Assembly: GCF_041270065.1 (NCBI RefSeq)
Contig: NZ_CP065958.1
Span: 3,472,001 to 3,536,000 of the forward strand
Origin: Streptomyces fradiae
Lineage (GTDB): Bacteria > Actinomycetota > Actinomycetes > Streptomycetales > Streptomycetaceae
Length of the DNA: 64,000 bases
Reading direction: 5' to 3'
Positions 47,665-56,062 of the stretch are shown piece by piece. The notes under the pieces are model-generated. The model worked only from the letters and a program-made list of their open reading frames with translations. It ran no database searches and was not told where the DNA came from. The first letter of the stretch is position 1. Each line of letters opens with the position of its first letter. The position numbers and the translations under genes are program-made.

Positions 47665-48429
47665 CTACCTGCCCAGGCGGCCGAACCTCCGTACCGCCAG
47701 CGGGAAGAAGACCACGACGAGCAGCACCGGCCACAGCACCGCGGCGCCCACCCAGCCCGGCTCGCCGCCCGGGTTGGCGAACAGTTCGCGGACCGCCGTC
47801 GCGGTCGCCGACATCGGGTTCCACTCCACGAAGGCGCCCAGCCAGCCCGGCATCGACTCCGGCGCGGCAAAGGCGTTGGAGAGGAAGCCGACCGGCCAGA
47901 CCAGGATCTGGACGGCCTGCACCAGTTCGGCCCGGCCCGCGACCAGGGCCAGGAAGATCCCGATCCAGAGCATCGCGAAGCGCAGCAGGAGCAGCAGCCC
48001 CACGGCGCCCAGGAAGGCGCCGAAGCCGCCCTCCGCCCGCCAGCCGATCGCGTAGCCGACGCCGATCATCAGCAGCAGGCCCACGGTCGACTGGAGCATG
48101 TCGGCGGCCGCCCGGCCGACGAGGACCGCGCCGTCGGTCATCGGCATGGCGCGGAAGCGGTCGATCACGCCCTTGTCGAGGTCCTGGGTGACCGCCGTCA
48201 TCGTGCCTTCGAGCCCGAACACCATGGTCAGGGTGAGCATGCCGGGCACCAGGAAGTCGACGTAGTCGCCGTCGACCGCCCGGCCGCCGCCGACCAGATA
48301 GCCGAACATCAGCAGCATCATCACCGGGAAGACCAGGCCGACCACGACCTGCACCGGCTGCCGCGCCCAGTGCGCCAGCTCCCGCCGGGTCATGGTCAGG
48401 CAGTCGCTCACCGCGTACGCCGCGCTCAT
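47665..48429 (-). CDS. ABC-2 type export permease (DrrB-like)
   Basis: 254 residues, six helices, with the ABC-2 motif region [38 protein letters not shown] near 80-115 and the C-terminal [23 protein letters not shown]. It pairs with the DrrA-like ATPase upstream through an ATGA overlap. The class exports drugs such as daunorubicin or lipids. Expression is probably under the PadR regulator encoded upstream. Confidence 0.93.
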   Translation of the reverse strand: MSAAYAVSDCLTMTRRELAHWARQPVQVVVGLVFPVMMLLMFGYLVGGGRAVDGDYVDFLVPGMLTLTMVFGLEGTMTAVTQDLDKGVIDRFRAMPMTDGAVLVGRAAADMLQSTVGLLLMIGVGYAIGWRAEGGFGAFLGAVGLLLLLRFAMLWIGIFLALVAGRAELVQAVQILVWPVGFLSNAFAAPESMPGWLGAFVEWNPMSATATAVRELFANPGGEPGWVGAAVLWPVLLVVVFFPLAVRRFGRLGR

Positions 48430-49406
48430 GCGGCCACCTCCGTCCTCTCGTCCGCCGACCGTCCGCCGGTCAGGTGCAGGAACACCTCGTCCAGGGTCGG
48501 GCGGCGCAGCGCGATGTCCTCCGCCTCGATGCCCGCCTCCTCCAGGGCCCGTACGGTCAGGGCGAGCGAGGCCATCCGGTCCTCGACGGGCGCGCTGATC
48601 CGCCGCCGGTCGCGGTCCACGTCCGCCCCGGCGGGCGCGAACGGCAGCGCCTTCAGCGCCTCGTCGAGCCGTGCCCCGTCCCGTACGACCACGTCGATCC
48701 GGTCCCGGCCGACCCGGGCCTTCAGCTCGTCGGGCGTGCCGTCCGCGACCACCCGGCCGCTGTCGACGACCGAGATCCGGTCGGCGAGCTGGTCGGCCTC
48801 CTCCAGGTACTGCGTGGTGAGCAGCACCGTCGTGCCACCGCCGACCAGGGAGCGCACGGACTCCCACACCTCGCCGCGCCCGCGCGGGTCGAGGCCGGTG
48901 GTCGGCTCGTCGAGGAACAGCACCTCCGGCTCCGTGATGAGCGAGGCGGCCAGGTCGAGCCGACGCCGCATGCCGCCGCTGTACTGCCGTACGGGCCTGC
49001 GGCCGGTGTCCACGAGCCCGAACCGCTCCAGGAGCGCGTCCGCGCGGGCCGCCGCGCCGCGCCCGCCCAGGTGGTAGAGGCGCCCGAACATCTCCAGGTT
49101 CTGCCGGCCGGACAGCTCCTCGTCGAGCGCCGCGTGCTGGCCGAGCAGCCCGATCCGCCGCCGCACCTCGGCGGCCGCGCGTCGCACGTCGTGGCCGGCC
49201 ACCCGCACCAGGCCCTCGTCGTGCCGGAGCAGGGTGGCGAGCACCCGTACCGTCGTGGTCTTCCCGGCGCCGTTCGGCCCGAGCAGCCCGTGCACCGTGC
49301 CGCGCGCGACGGTCAGGTCGAGGCCGTCGAGCGCCTGCTTGTCGTCTCCGAACCGCTTCCGCACGCCTTCCATGAGGATCGCGTCGCCACCCACTGACAC
49401 CGACAT
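48426..49406 (-). CDS. ABC transporter ATP-binding protein (DrrA-like)
   Basis: 326 residues from ATG 49406 ([20 protein letters not shown]), with GGGAGGAAAGGG directly upstream; the in-frame start 13 codons earlier would place the operator inside the gene. Walker [22 protein letters not shown]-loop [12 protein letters not shown], signature [15 protein letters not shown], Walker [13 protein letters not shown]. The C-terminal [16 protein letters not shown] is the DrrA-class extension. It overlaps its permease gene by 4 bases. A perfect 12-base palindrome 25 bases upstream matches that of the padR gene. Confidence 0.95.
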   Translation of the reverse strand: MSVSVGGDAILMEGVRKRFGDDKQALDGLDLTVARGTVHGLLGPNGAGKTTTVRVLATLLRHDEGLVRVAGHDVRRAAAEVRRRIGLLGQHAALDEELSGRQNLEMFGRLYHLGGRGAAARADALLERFGLVDTGRRPVRQYSGGMRRRLDLAASLITEPEVLFLDEPTTGLDPRGRGEVWESVRSLVGGGTTVLLTTQYLEEADQLADRISVVDSGRVVADGTPDELKARVGRDRIDVVVRDGARLDEALKALPFAPAGADVDRDRRRISAPVEDRMASLALTVRALEEAGIEAEDIALRRPTLDEVFLHLTGGRSADERTEVAA

Positions 49407-49430
49407 CCCTTTCCTCCCGATACGTACGTA

Positions 49431-49442
49431 GTCAAATTTGAC
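49431..49442. promoter_or_regulatory. Candidate PadR operator 1 (upstream of exporter)
   Basis: GTCAAATTTGAC is a perfect 12-base palindrome 25 bases before the ATPase start. Its half-site GTCAA is shared with the palindrome upstream of padR and with the site at 49484. Confidence 0.7.
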
Positions 49443-49483
49443 CACTGTCGCAGCGGAGAACCATATGCCCCCGCGAGGGGCTA

Positions 49484-49495
49484 GTCAAACTTGAT
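49484..49495. promoter_or_regulatory. Candidate PadR operator 2 (upstream of exporter)
   Basis: GTCAAACTTGAT, one mismatch from perfect symmetry, 53 bases from operator 1 (about five helical turns), in the gap after the padR stop. The flanks (TA before, TA after) resemble operator 1. Confidence 0.6.
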
Positions 49496-49504
49496 TACGC
49501 GGAA

Positions 49505-50116
49505 TTACGCGAAGGGGTTCTCCTGGCCCTCCGCGAGCACGCCCACGAACGGCTCACCCTCGCCCGCGAACACGTACGCCCCGCCCTCGATCCGCTCGAT
49601 CAGACCGAGGGTCCACTCCCGGCCCGAGTCGGCCGAGTGCACCCAGAGGTGCATGATCTCCCCGATGTGCCCGAGCTGGCCCGGTCCGCCCTCCGGCGTG
49701 TAGTAGTCCGTCACCGCGGCCCGCCACTCGTCCAGGCCGCGCACCCTGGCCCGCAGCAGCTCGACCGCCTCCGCGCGCGGCAGGTCCACGATGAAGCCGA
49801 CCGCCGCCGACAGGACGTCCATCTGCTGGTCGTACGTGGACAGCGCCTCGCGGAGGAGCCGCAGGAACTCCTCGCGGCCCGCGTCCGTGATCTCGTACTC
49901 GACCCTCGGCGGCCCGCCGGCCGTGCTCGGCGCGATCTCGTCGGCGACGAGCAGTCCCTGCTTCGCCATCTGCTTCAGCGCGTGGTAGATCGAGCCGGGC
50001 TTGGCGTTGGACCACTCGTGCGCGCCCCAGTACTCCAGGTCGTTGCGCACCTGATAGCCGTGGGCGCGGCCGTGCTGCTTGACCGCGCCCAGAACGAGAA
50101 GGCGGATCGCCGACAT
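49505..50116 (-). CDS. PadR-family transcriptional regulator
   Basis: 203 residues from ATG 50116 with GGGAGG upstream. N-terminal winged helix (MSAIRLLVLGAVKQHGRAHGYQVRNDL, GSIYHALKQMAKQGLL, RVEYEITDAGREEFLRLLREAL), then a C-terminal helical Vir-like dimer domain (LPRAEAVELLRARVRGLDEW) and a 50-residue extension rich in Gly/Glu. PadR proteins often repress a neighbouring multidrug exporter and themselves and release on drug binding. A 22-base perfect palindrome 12 bases upstream of its start and related sites before the exporter operon support this. Confidence 0.94.
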   Translation of the reverse strand: MSAIRLLVLGAVKQHGRAHGYQVRNDLEYWGAHEWSNAKPGSIYHALKQMAKQGLLVADEIAPSTAGGPPRVEYEITDAGREEFLRLLREALSTYDQQMDVLSAAVGFIVDLPRAEAVELLRARVRGLDEWRAAVTDYYTPEGGPGQLGHIGEIMHLWVHSADSGREWTLGLIERIEGGAYVFAGEGEPFVGVLAEGQENPFA

Positions 50117-50127
50117 CCCACGGACCT

Positions 50128-50149
50128 CCCTGGTCAATTTTGACCAGGG
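50128..50149. promoter_or_regulatory. Candidate PadR operator 3 (upstream of padR)
   Basis: Arms CCCTGGTCAA and TTGACCAGGG flank TT, a perfect 22-base palindrome ending 12 bases before the padR ATG. It contains the same GTCAA half-site as the exporter operators, implying autoregulation. Confidence 0.75.
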
Positions 50150-50169
50150 TAGGTCCTCCGTGTCTTCGG

Positions 50170-50709
50170 CTACACCTTGCTCTCCAGCTCGATCAGCTCG
50201 AAGGAGCCCTTGCCGTCGAGCGACTCGCGGATGATGTCCGCGTGGCCGGCGTGCCGGCCGATCTCCTGGATCAGGTGGAGCAGCATCCAGCGGACCGAGA
50301 CCCGGCCGTCCTTCGGGAACCACGGCGCGGGCGGCAGCGGGAACTCCTCGTCCAGGCTGGGCACGGTCCGGACGAACTCCTCGGTCTCCTTCGCCACGCC
50401 CCGCCAGAAGGCGACGATCTCCGGGATCGCCTCCCCGTCGACGAGCCGGAAGGCCTCACCCCAGGTCTCCTGGGTGCGCTGCTTCTCGTTCGGGCGCCGC
50501 TGTGCGAGCCGCAGCCAGTTCAGCTCGACTTCCGCCGTGTGTTTGATCAGGCCGGAGAGGCTGAGCTCGCTCGCGCTGGGGCGGCTCGCCGCCTGCTCCT
50601 CGGTGAGGCCGAACGACGCCCGGACGATCGCGGCGCGCTGGGCCTCGATGAAGTTGAGGAACGCGCCGCGCTCGTCGCCGTACGCCTCCGCGGGGACAAG
50701 AGCAACCAT
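50170..50709 (-). CDS. DinB-family protein
   Basis: 179 residues, four-helix bundle of the DinB/DUF664 superfamily (FLNFIEAQRAAIVRASFGLTEEQAA, SLSGLIKHTAEVELNWL, SVRWMLLHLIQEIGRHAGHADIIRE). The His residues in helix 2 (KHTAEVE) and in helix 4 (HLIQEIGRHAGHAD) are the metal site of mycothiol- or bacillithiol-dependent transferases. Actinobacterial members are often mycothiol-dependent detoxification enzymes; substrate unknown. It lies 53 bases upstream of padR on the same strand but beyond the padR operator. Confidence 0.92.
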   Translation of the reverse strand: MVALVPAEAYGDERGAFLNFIEAQRAAIVRASFGLTEEQAASRPSASELSLSGLIKHTAEVELNWLRLAQRRPNEKQRTQETWGEAFRLVDGEAIPEIVAFWRGVAKETEEFVRTVPSLDEEFPLPPAPWFPKDGRVSVRWMLLHLIQEIGRHAGHADIIRESLDGKGSFELIELESKV

Positions 50710-50821
50710 GACTGCCGCCTTCCGTGGTGCCCGAGGTACGGGCCTTCCTTCTCGACACGGACCACGTTAGGAGGGATCGAGGACAGATCCGGTCCTAAAT
50801 CCCTCCTCCGCGTGAGGCGTT

Positions 50822-52306
50822 CTAGAACGGGAACCGGCTGCGCCCGTGCTGGATCGAGATCCACTTCCGGGTGGTGAAGGCCTCGACCATCGCCTCGCCG
50901 TTGAGCCGGCCGATGCCCGACTGCTTCTCGCCGCCGAAGGGGACGATCGGCTCGTCGTGCACGGTGCCGTCGTTGATGTGGATCATGCCGGTGTGGATGC
51001 GCTTGGCGACCCGGACGCCGCGCTCGACGTTTCCGGTGTGCACGGCGCCGCTCAGGCCGTACGGGGTGTCGTTGGCGATCCGTACGGCCTCGTCCTCGCC
51101 GTCGAACGGGATGACCAGGGCCACCGGGCCGAAGATCTCCTGGCTGAGGACCGGCGCGTCGGCGGCGATGCCGGTGAGGACGGTCGGGGAGACCAGGCTG
51201 CCGTCGACCGTGCCGCGCAGCAGCGCGGTCGCGCCGCCCGCCACGGTCTGCTCGACGACCGAGGCCACCGCCTCCGCCTGCTGGGCGTTGATGAGCGGGC
51301 CGATGTGGGTGGCCGGGTCGGCCGGGTCGCCGACCCGCAGGGTCTTCACCTTGGCGACGAACTTCTCGGTGAACTCCGCCTCCAGGGTGCGGTCCACCAG
51401 GATGCGGTTGGCGGCCATGCAGACCTGGCCCTGGTGCACGAAGCGGCTGAAGACGGCCGCGTCGACCGCGTAGTCGACGTCGGCGTCGTCGAGGACGATC
51501 AGGGCGCTGTTGCCGCCGAGTTCGAGCACCGCGTGCTTGAAGTGCTGGGCGCAGACGGTGGCCACGTGCTGCCCGGTGCGGTCGGAGCCGGTGAAGGAGA
51601 TGACCTTCGGCACCGGGTGGGTGAGCAGCGCGTCGCCGATCTCGGCGATGTCGGTGACGACCACGTTGAGCAGACCGGCCGGCAGGCCCGCCTCCTCCAG
51701 GACCTTGGCGACCAGGGTGCCGCCGCAGATCGGGGTGTTCTGGTGCGGCTTGAGGACCACCGCGTTGCCGAGCGCGAGGGCGGGCGCGACGGACTTGATG
51801 GAGAGGAGGAAGGGGAAGTTGAAGGGCGAGATGACGCCGATGACGCCGACCGGGAGGCGGTAGACGCGGTTCTCCTTGCCGTCCACCGGCGAGGGCAGGA
51901 TGCTGCCCTCGGGGCGGAGCGCGACCTGGATCGCCTCGCGCAGGAACTCCTTGGCCAGGTGCAGCTCGAAGCCCGCCTTGAGGCGGGTGCCGCCGAGCTC
52001 GGCGACGATCGCCTCGGCGATCTCCTCCTCGCGCTCCTCGACGATCCGCAGCGCCCGCTCGAAGACGAGCCGGCGGGTGTACGGGTTGGTCTCGGCCCAC
52101 TCGGCCTGGGCGCGCTCGGCGGCGCGGTAGGCGTTGTCGACCTCGGCGGCGGTCGCGACGGTGATCGCGGCGAGCTTCTCCCCGGTGAACGGATTGAAGT
52201 CGATGATGTCCCAGGATCCGCTGCCGGGCTTCCACTCGCCGTCGATGTACTGGTGCGCCAGTTCGGTGAAGTAGTCCGAGTGGTCCGAGGACTGAGCAGA
52301 CGCCAT
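50822..52306 (-). CDS. Aldehyde dehydrogenase family protein
   Basis: 494 residues. NAD(P)-dependent oxidation of an aldehyde to an acid. Rossmann segment IGVISPFNFPFLLSIKSVAPALALGN with N near 155, catalytic Glu in AVLELGGNSALIVLDDADVD near 260, and catalytic Cys in FVHQGQVCMAANRILVDR near 294. EIFGPVALVIPFDGEDEAVRIANDTPYGLSG is standard. It most resembles aromatic (benzaldehyde-type) dehydrogenases in having FEL-x-LAKEFLREA early in the chain; substrate is not certain. A lone gene. Confidence 0.94.
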   Translation of the reverse strand: MASAQSSDHSDYFTELAHQYIDGEWKPGSGSWDIIDFNPFTGEKLAAITVATAAEVDNAYRAAERAQAEWAETNPYTRRLVFERALRIVEEREEEIAEAIVAELGGTRLKAGFELHLAKEFLREAIQVALRPEGSILPSPVDGKENRVYRLPVGVIGVISPFNFPFLLSIKSVAPALALGNAVVLKPHQNTPICGGTLVAKVLEEAGLPAGLLNVVVTDIAEIGDALLTHPVPKVISFTGSDRTGQHVATVCAQHFKHAVLELGGNSALIVLDDADVDYAVDAAVFSRFVHQGQVCMAANRILVDRTLEAEFTEKFVAKVKTLRVGDPADPATHIGPLINAQQAEAVASVVEQTVAGGATALLRGTVDGSLVSPTVLTGIAADAPVLSQEIFGPVALVIPFDGEDEAVRIANDTPYGLSGAVHTGNVERGVRVAKRIHTGMIHINDGTVHDEPIVPFGGEKQSGIGRLNGEAMVEAFTTRKWISIQHGRSRFPF

Positions 52307-52400
52307 GGAACGAGACCCCTAACCCGCGGTGGCGGACTTCGGCACGGACGGCTGCAGAGTCACAACCGTCTCACTGATGTCCCGTCATCGTACTGACGTA

Positions 52401-53273
52401 TCAGCCGAGTTGAAGGAGTCCTCGGAGAAGATCACGGCTTTCGGCGGGATCGGGGCTGTCCTTCTGGAGCCGCTCCATGACCCGGCCGTACTGCCCGACC
52501 TCCTCGCGTTTGTCGAGGTAGAGGGCGCTGGTCAGCTGTTCCAGGTAGACGACGTCGGACAGGTCGGACTCGGGGAAGCTGAGCATGGTGAAGGCGCCGC
52601 TCTCGCCCGCGTGGCCGCCGTAGCTGAAGGGCATCACCTGGAGCGTCACGTTCGGGTGTTCGGAGATCTCGATGAGATGCCTCAACTGGCCCTGCATCAC
52701 GGACCGGTCGCCGTACGGGCGGCGCAGCGCGGCCTCGTCGAGGACGGCGTGCAGATGCGGGGCGTTCTCGGAGACGAGCACCTTCTGGCGCTCCAGGCGG
52801 AGCGCGACCCGGCGGTCGATCTCGGCGCACGGGGCGCCCGGCATGCCGCGGGAGACGACGGCGTGGGCGTACTCCTCGGTCTGCAACAGGCCGTGGACGA
52901 ACTGCACTTCATAGATACGGATGAGGGAGGCGGCGCCTTCGAGCCCGATGTACGTCTGGAACCAGCCGGGCAGCACGTCGCCGAAGCTGTGCCACCAGCC
53001 GGCCACGTTGGCCTCGCGGGCCAGGCCGAGCAGCGAGCCGCGCTCGGCGTCGTCGCACACCCCGTAGAGCGTGAGCAGATCCTCGACGTCCCTGGCCTTG
53101 AAGCTCACCCTTCCCAACTCCATACGGCTGATCTTGGATTCGGACGCCCGGATCGAGTAACCGGCGGCTTCCCGGGTGATGCCACGCGATTCGCGCAGTC
53201 GCCTCAACTGGGAGCCAAGCAGTATGCGGCGCACCACACTTCCGCTCGCCCCGCTCGATTCGCCTGCCGTCAC
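52401..53273 (-). CDS. XRE-type helix-turn-helix / DUF5753 regulator
   Basis: 290 residues from GTG 53273 (VTAGESSGASGSVV), with GGAGG seven bases upstream. The N-terminal HTH (LGSQLRRLRESRGITREAAGYSIRASESKISRMELG) and the DUF5753 domain (VAGWWHSFGDVLPGWFQTYIGLEGAASLIRIYEVQFVHGLLQT) are as in WhiJ-like developmental regulators, which work with a small DUF397 protein and an anti-sigma-like HATPase. Both partners are encoded next door here. No effector ligand is known for DUF5753. It is divergent from the HATPase gene. Confidence 0.95.
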   Translation of the reverse strand: MTAGESSGASGSVVRRILLGSQLRRLRESRGITREAAGYSIRASESKISRMELGRVSFKARDVEDLLTLYGVCDDAERGSLLGLAREANVAGWWHSFGDVLPGWFQTYIGLEGAASLIRIYEVQFVHGLLQTEEYAHAVVSRGMPGAPCAEIDRRVALRLERQKVLVSENAPHLHAVLDEAALRRPYGDRSVMQGQLRHLIEISEHPNVTLQVMPFSYGGHAGESGAFTMLSFPESDLSDVVYLEQLTSALYLDKREEVGQYGRVMERLQKDSPDPAESRDLLRGLLQLG

Positions 53274-53599
53274 GGCTCCAGCCTCCCCTTCACGGTGCTG
53301 CTCTCGCTGTCGAGCCCCCGTCGAGCCCCGGATTCTGCCACTAAACGCTTCAGCGCGTACACATTCGATTACGGATAGAGGGCGGGTTCCGGGCAGCCTC
53401 GGCCGCGCCCGGGGACGACTTATGCACAGAATCGGCACGGGGACGGACAGGTCCGGCGCGTGCACGTGCATCTGCCCTTGCATCCCTTGGTCGCCTCCGG
53501 AACCATGGTGCTCGCGCAGCCGCGTACTCACGCGTGCTGCCGCACCGTTGTCGCACCGCCTTTGTCGCACCACCGCCGCGATTCCCGGGAGTGCCTCGC
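53274..53599. promoter_or_regulatory. Divergent control region of the XRE and HATPase genes
   Basis: 326 bases without a convincing gene. It contains the 17-base element CGTGCACGTGCATCTGC at 53459-53475 with TGCA four bases further on, shared with the DUF397 promoter. AT-richer patches are seen near 53360-53380. Exact promoter boxes were not assigned. Confidence 0.55.
53459..53475 (+). promoter_or_regulatory. Shared 17-base element, copy 1
   Basis: CGTGCACGTGCATCTGC, containing the 10-base palindrome TGCACGTGCA. Identical to the complement of 54503-54519. It reads toward the HATPase gene, about 125 bases before its start. Confidence 0.7.
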
Positions 53600-54115
53600 A
53601 TGGGACCGAATGGATCGACCATGCTCGAGCCGTTACGGCAGGGGCTTCCGCCGATCGATCCCGCGACCGTGTCGAACTCGGCCTCCTGCGCCCTTCCGCC
53701 CCGCTACGAAGCGGTGCGCGGCGCCCGGAAGTTCACCAGCCAGACGCTCCACAACTGGGATCTCACCGACCGTTTCGACGACGTCGCCCTCGTCGTCTCC
53801 GAGCTCGTCACCAACGCGCTGCGCCACGCCGTGCCGGCGGGGACCGATCCGGCCATGACCTCGGCCGCCGAGGAAGGCCTGAATCCGCCCGTCCGCCTGC
53901 ACCTGATGCGCTGGGCCTCGCGCCTGGTGTGCGCCGTGCGCGACCCCAGCCGGGAGAGCCCGGAGGCCCGGAGCAGCGAGGAGGACTTCGCCGCCGAGTC
54001 GGGCCGCGGGCTTTTCCTGGTGGAGTCGTTCGCCGACGGCTGGGGCTGGCACCCGCTGGCCGGCACGCTGCAGGGCAAGGTGGTGTGGGCGCTGTTCCGG
54101 CTGGGTCCGGAGTGA
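53600..54115 (+). CDS. HATPase-domain (anti-sigma factor kinase-like) ATP-binding protein
   Basis: 171 residues from ATG 53600 (MGPNGSTMLEPLRQ), with GGGAG eight bases upstream. Short GHKL ATPase fold of the RsbW/SpoIIAB-like kind: N-box VALVVSELVTNALRHAVPAG near 65-85, then LVCAVRDPSRESPE (G1-like Asp) and ESGRGLFLVESFADGWGW near 130-150. Such proteins next to XRE/DUF5753 and DUF397 genes form the widespread abaA/whiJ-like loci of Streptomyces that influence development and antibiotic production. The partner is unknown. Confidence 0.92.
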   Translation: MGPNGSTMLEPLRQGLPPIDPATVSNSASCALPPRYEAVRGARKFTSQTLHNWDLTDRFDDVALVVSELVTNALRHAVPAGTDPAMTSAAEEGLNPPVRLHLMRWASRLVCAVRDPSRESPEARSSEEDFAAESGRGLFLVESFADGWGWHPLAGTLQGKVVWALFRLGPE

Positions 54116-54133
54116 GAGCCGTGACATGAGGGG

Positions 54134-54165
54134 AGGGCCCCGGTGGCGGTCGCCACCGGGGCCCT
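54134..54165. terminator. Bidirectional hairpin terminator
   Basis: Perfect 15-base stem (AGGGCCCCGGTGGCG and complement) with a 2-base centre, between the convergent HATPase and DUF397 genes. Confidence 0.85.
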
Positions 54166-54184
54166 TCCTCGTCCGCGGACACTC

Positions 54185-54427
54185 CTACACCAGGTGGTCG
54201 AACTCCCCGTCCTTGACGCCCGCGAGCAGTGCCTCGATCTCGGCGGGCGTGTAGACGAGCGCGGGTCCGTCGGGGTGCCGGGAATTGCGCACCGCGACAT
54301 CGCCGCCGGGCAGCTTGGCGAACTCCACGCAGGATCCCTGGGAGTTGCTGTGCCGGCTCTTCTGCCACACGACACCACGAAGCTCCGTGGCCGCCATGCC
54401 GTTGTACGCGTGGTGCGCGTGATGCAC
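54185..54427 (-). CDS. DUF397 protein
   Basis: 80 residues from GTG 54427, with GGGGAG seven bases upstream; an ATG ten codons on (MAATELRGV) has no ribosome site. DUF397 signature: VVWQKSRHSNSQGSCVEFAKL, VAVRNSRHPDGPALVYTPAEI, LLAGVKDGEFDHLV. In WhiJ-type loci DUF397 proteins act against or with the XRE partner, behaving like an antitoxin-like or modulator subunit. The promoter carries copy 2 of the 17-base element and a good TATGAT -10-like box (minus strand, near 54472-54477). Confidence 0.92.
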   Translation of the reverse strand: MHHAHHAYNGMAATELRGVVWQKSRHSNSQGSCVEFAKLPGGDVAVRNSRHPDGPALVYTPAEIEALLAGVKDGEFDHLV

Positions 54428-54502
54428 TGGTAGCTCCCCGAGATGATTGGTGCAGGTGTCAACTTCCTCGGATCATAGCCGTGTTCATATGCGCCTGCAT
54501 GA

Positions 54503-54519
54503 GCAGATGCACGTGCACG
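54503..54519 (-). promoter_or_regulatory. Shared 17-base element, copy 2
   Basis: On the minus strand reads CGTGCACGTGCATCTGC, identical to copy 1, with TGCA again four bases on. It lies 76 bases before the DUF397 GTG and in the same orientation relative to the gene as copy 1 to the HATPase gene. Confidence 0.7.
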
Positions 54520-54585
54520 AGGGGTGGCGTAGTGACTACGCGACTCAGCGTGCTACCCGCGGGTAGCAGGTCAACGGCCCGCACG

Positions 54586-55383
54586 TCACGGCTCACTGAC
54601 GGTACGTGAGGCACCTGCGGTACGGGAGGGAATGCCGGGAAGCTCCGCCAGGCGGCGGCCCGCCCGGTCGTAGAGAAGGACGTCGGCGAGGCCCTCCTGG
54701 TCACGCCGCGGGTCGGTCACCTCGCGCGGATCCCGCAGATCGCGCGCCGCGGGTGCGGTGTACGCGTACCAGACGCCCCAGCCGGGGCGGCCCGGGAGCT
54801 CCAGGAGCGTCGCGAGGACCGTCGTGCCGTCGTCCGGGTCCCGCAGCTCGACCCGGCCCGCCGAGCGGGTCCCGTAGTAGAGGCCCGAGTGGAAGACCCC
54901 CTCCCGGCCGCCCTCCCGCTGGTACGAGACCCCCGGCTCCGAGAGCGCGATGTTGCCGTCCGTCACGCTGCGGGTGTTGGCGTACCCGTCCGGCCCCGAC
55001 CAGTGCTTGCCCTCGGCGGTCAGCCACACCGTCCACCCCTTGCCCGCGGCCACCCGCTCCCCCGGCCGCACCACGCGTATCGCGGGCGGGAGGGGTACGG
55101 CGGGTACGGGAGTGGTGACGGCGGCGGTGACGGGCGGGGCCGCGGCGACCTCGGGTCCCGTGGGCAGCGCGAGCCCCGCCACGGCGGCGGCGCCGGACAC
55201 CGCGAGCACCGCGAACGCGGCCAGGGCGACCGCCCGCCGCCGCAGGACCAGCCCCCGGCGCCGTACCTCCGCGAGCGGCACCGGCCCGGGCGTGATGTCG
55301 CACGCGGCCGCGGCGAAGGCGGCCCGCAGGTCGGGGTCGAGGTCGGGGTCGTCGTCCGGTTCGCCGGCGGTCTCGGGGGTCAT
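54586..55383 (-). CDS. Membrane-anchored protein with extracellular PGVS/FHSGLxYGT domain, sigma-factor partner
   Basis: 265 residues. A cytoplasmic N-terminus of about 55 residues ([26 protein letters not shown]) is typical of small membrane proteins paired with SigE-family factors; there is no zinc-type HxxxCxxC anti-sigma motif. One helix (about 56-78) is followed by an extracellular domain with GERVAAGKGWTVWLT, EGKHW, PGVSYQREG, FHSGLYYGT and LELPGRPGWGVWYAY. The same domain makes up the secreted protein at 56063. An insertion of about 17 residues (near 225-241) is absent from the secreted copy. The ATG overlaps the sigma stop (ATGA). An anti-sigma/sensor role is inferred from context. 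Confidence 0.85.
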   Translation of the reverse strand: MTPETAGEPDDDPDLDPDLRAAFAAAACDITPGPVPLAEVRRRGLVLRRRAVALAAFAVLAVSGAAAVAGLALPTGPEVAAAPPVTAAVTTPVPAVPLPPAIRVVRPGERVAAGKGWTVWLTAEGKHWSGPDGYANTRSVTDGNIALSEPGVSYQREGGREGVFHSGLYYGTRSAGRVELRDPDDGTTVLATLLELPGRPGWGVWYAYTAPAARDLRDPREVTDPRRDQEGLADVLLYDRAGRRLAELPGIPSRTAGASRTVSEP

Positions 55384-55943
55384 CGGGGAGCTCCGGTGGA
55401 GGGTAGGGCCAGGCCGGGGTGGGAGCGGAGGGCGGCAAGGCCGCGGCGGGCGTGGGTCTTGACCGTGCCGATCGAGCAGTGGAGCACGGCGGCGATCTCC
55501 GGTTCGCTCAGGTCCTCCCAGTAGCGCAGCACCATCACCGCCCGCTGCCGGGGCGGCAGGTCGGCGAGGGCCGCGAGGAGCGCGGTGCGCTGCTCGACCG
55601 CCTCCGCGTGGCCCGCGACCGCGTGCCGCAGCGGCTCCGGGAGGACCGGGGTCAGCAGGTGGACCACGCGTTTGCGGCGGAGGCGGCTGAGGTTGTTGTT
55701 GACGAGCGCCCGCCGCACGTACAGGTCCATCTCCTCGCGCGGCACCCGGCGCCAGCGCCCGTACACCTTGGCGAGGGTCGTCTGCACCAGGTCCTCGGCC
55801 TCGTGGAAGTCGCCGGTGAGCAGCTGCGCGGTGCGCACCAGGCGGGGCCACGCGGCGACCGCGAACGCGGTGAAGCCGGCGTCGTCCTGGCCCGGTAAGT
55901 CCCGTGGTTCGGGCGACGGCTCGTACGACGACTCGTGCGACAC
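55380..55943 (-). CDS. SigE-family ECF RNA polymerase sigma factor
   Basis: 187 residues from GTG 55943. Sigma region 2 (FTAFAVAAWPRLVRTAQLLTG, AEDLVQTTLAKVYGRWRRV) and region 4 (LADLPPRQRAVMVLRYWEDLSEPEIAAVLHCSIGTVKTHARRGLAALR). It belongs to the SigE-like group of short ECFs abundant in Streptomyces. The first 25 residues are an acidic Pro/Glu tail. It overlaps the membrane-protein gene downstream and follows the secreted-protein gene by 119 bases, so all three probably form one regulated unit with an extracellular signal passing in. Confidence 0.95.
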   Translation of the reverse strand: MSHESSYEPSPEPRDLPGQDDAGFTAFAVAAWPRLVRTAQLLTGDFHEAEDLVQTTLAKVYGRWRRVPREEMDLYVRRALVNNNLSRLRRKRVVHLLTPVLPEPLRHAVAGHAEAVEQRTALLAALADLPPRQRAVMVLRYWEDLSEPEIAAVLHCSIGTVKTHARRGLAALRSHPGLALPSTGAPR

Positions 55944-56062
55944 GGTGGAGGACCTCACGCTCGTCGGTGGTGCGGTGGGCAGGGCCCGCCCCGTGCCGGG
56001 CCCTGCCGCGCACCGCTCGGTGAGCGTCTGCTCGTGCGTCCGCGCGTGCGTCCGGTCGGTCG

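Noticed and set aside
46488..48191. A 567-codon plus-strand frame across gad and the ABC permease
   Set aside because: It overlaps two well-supported genes, is Arg/Pro-rich and lacks a ribosome site.
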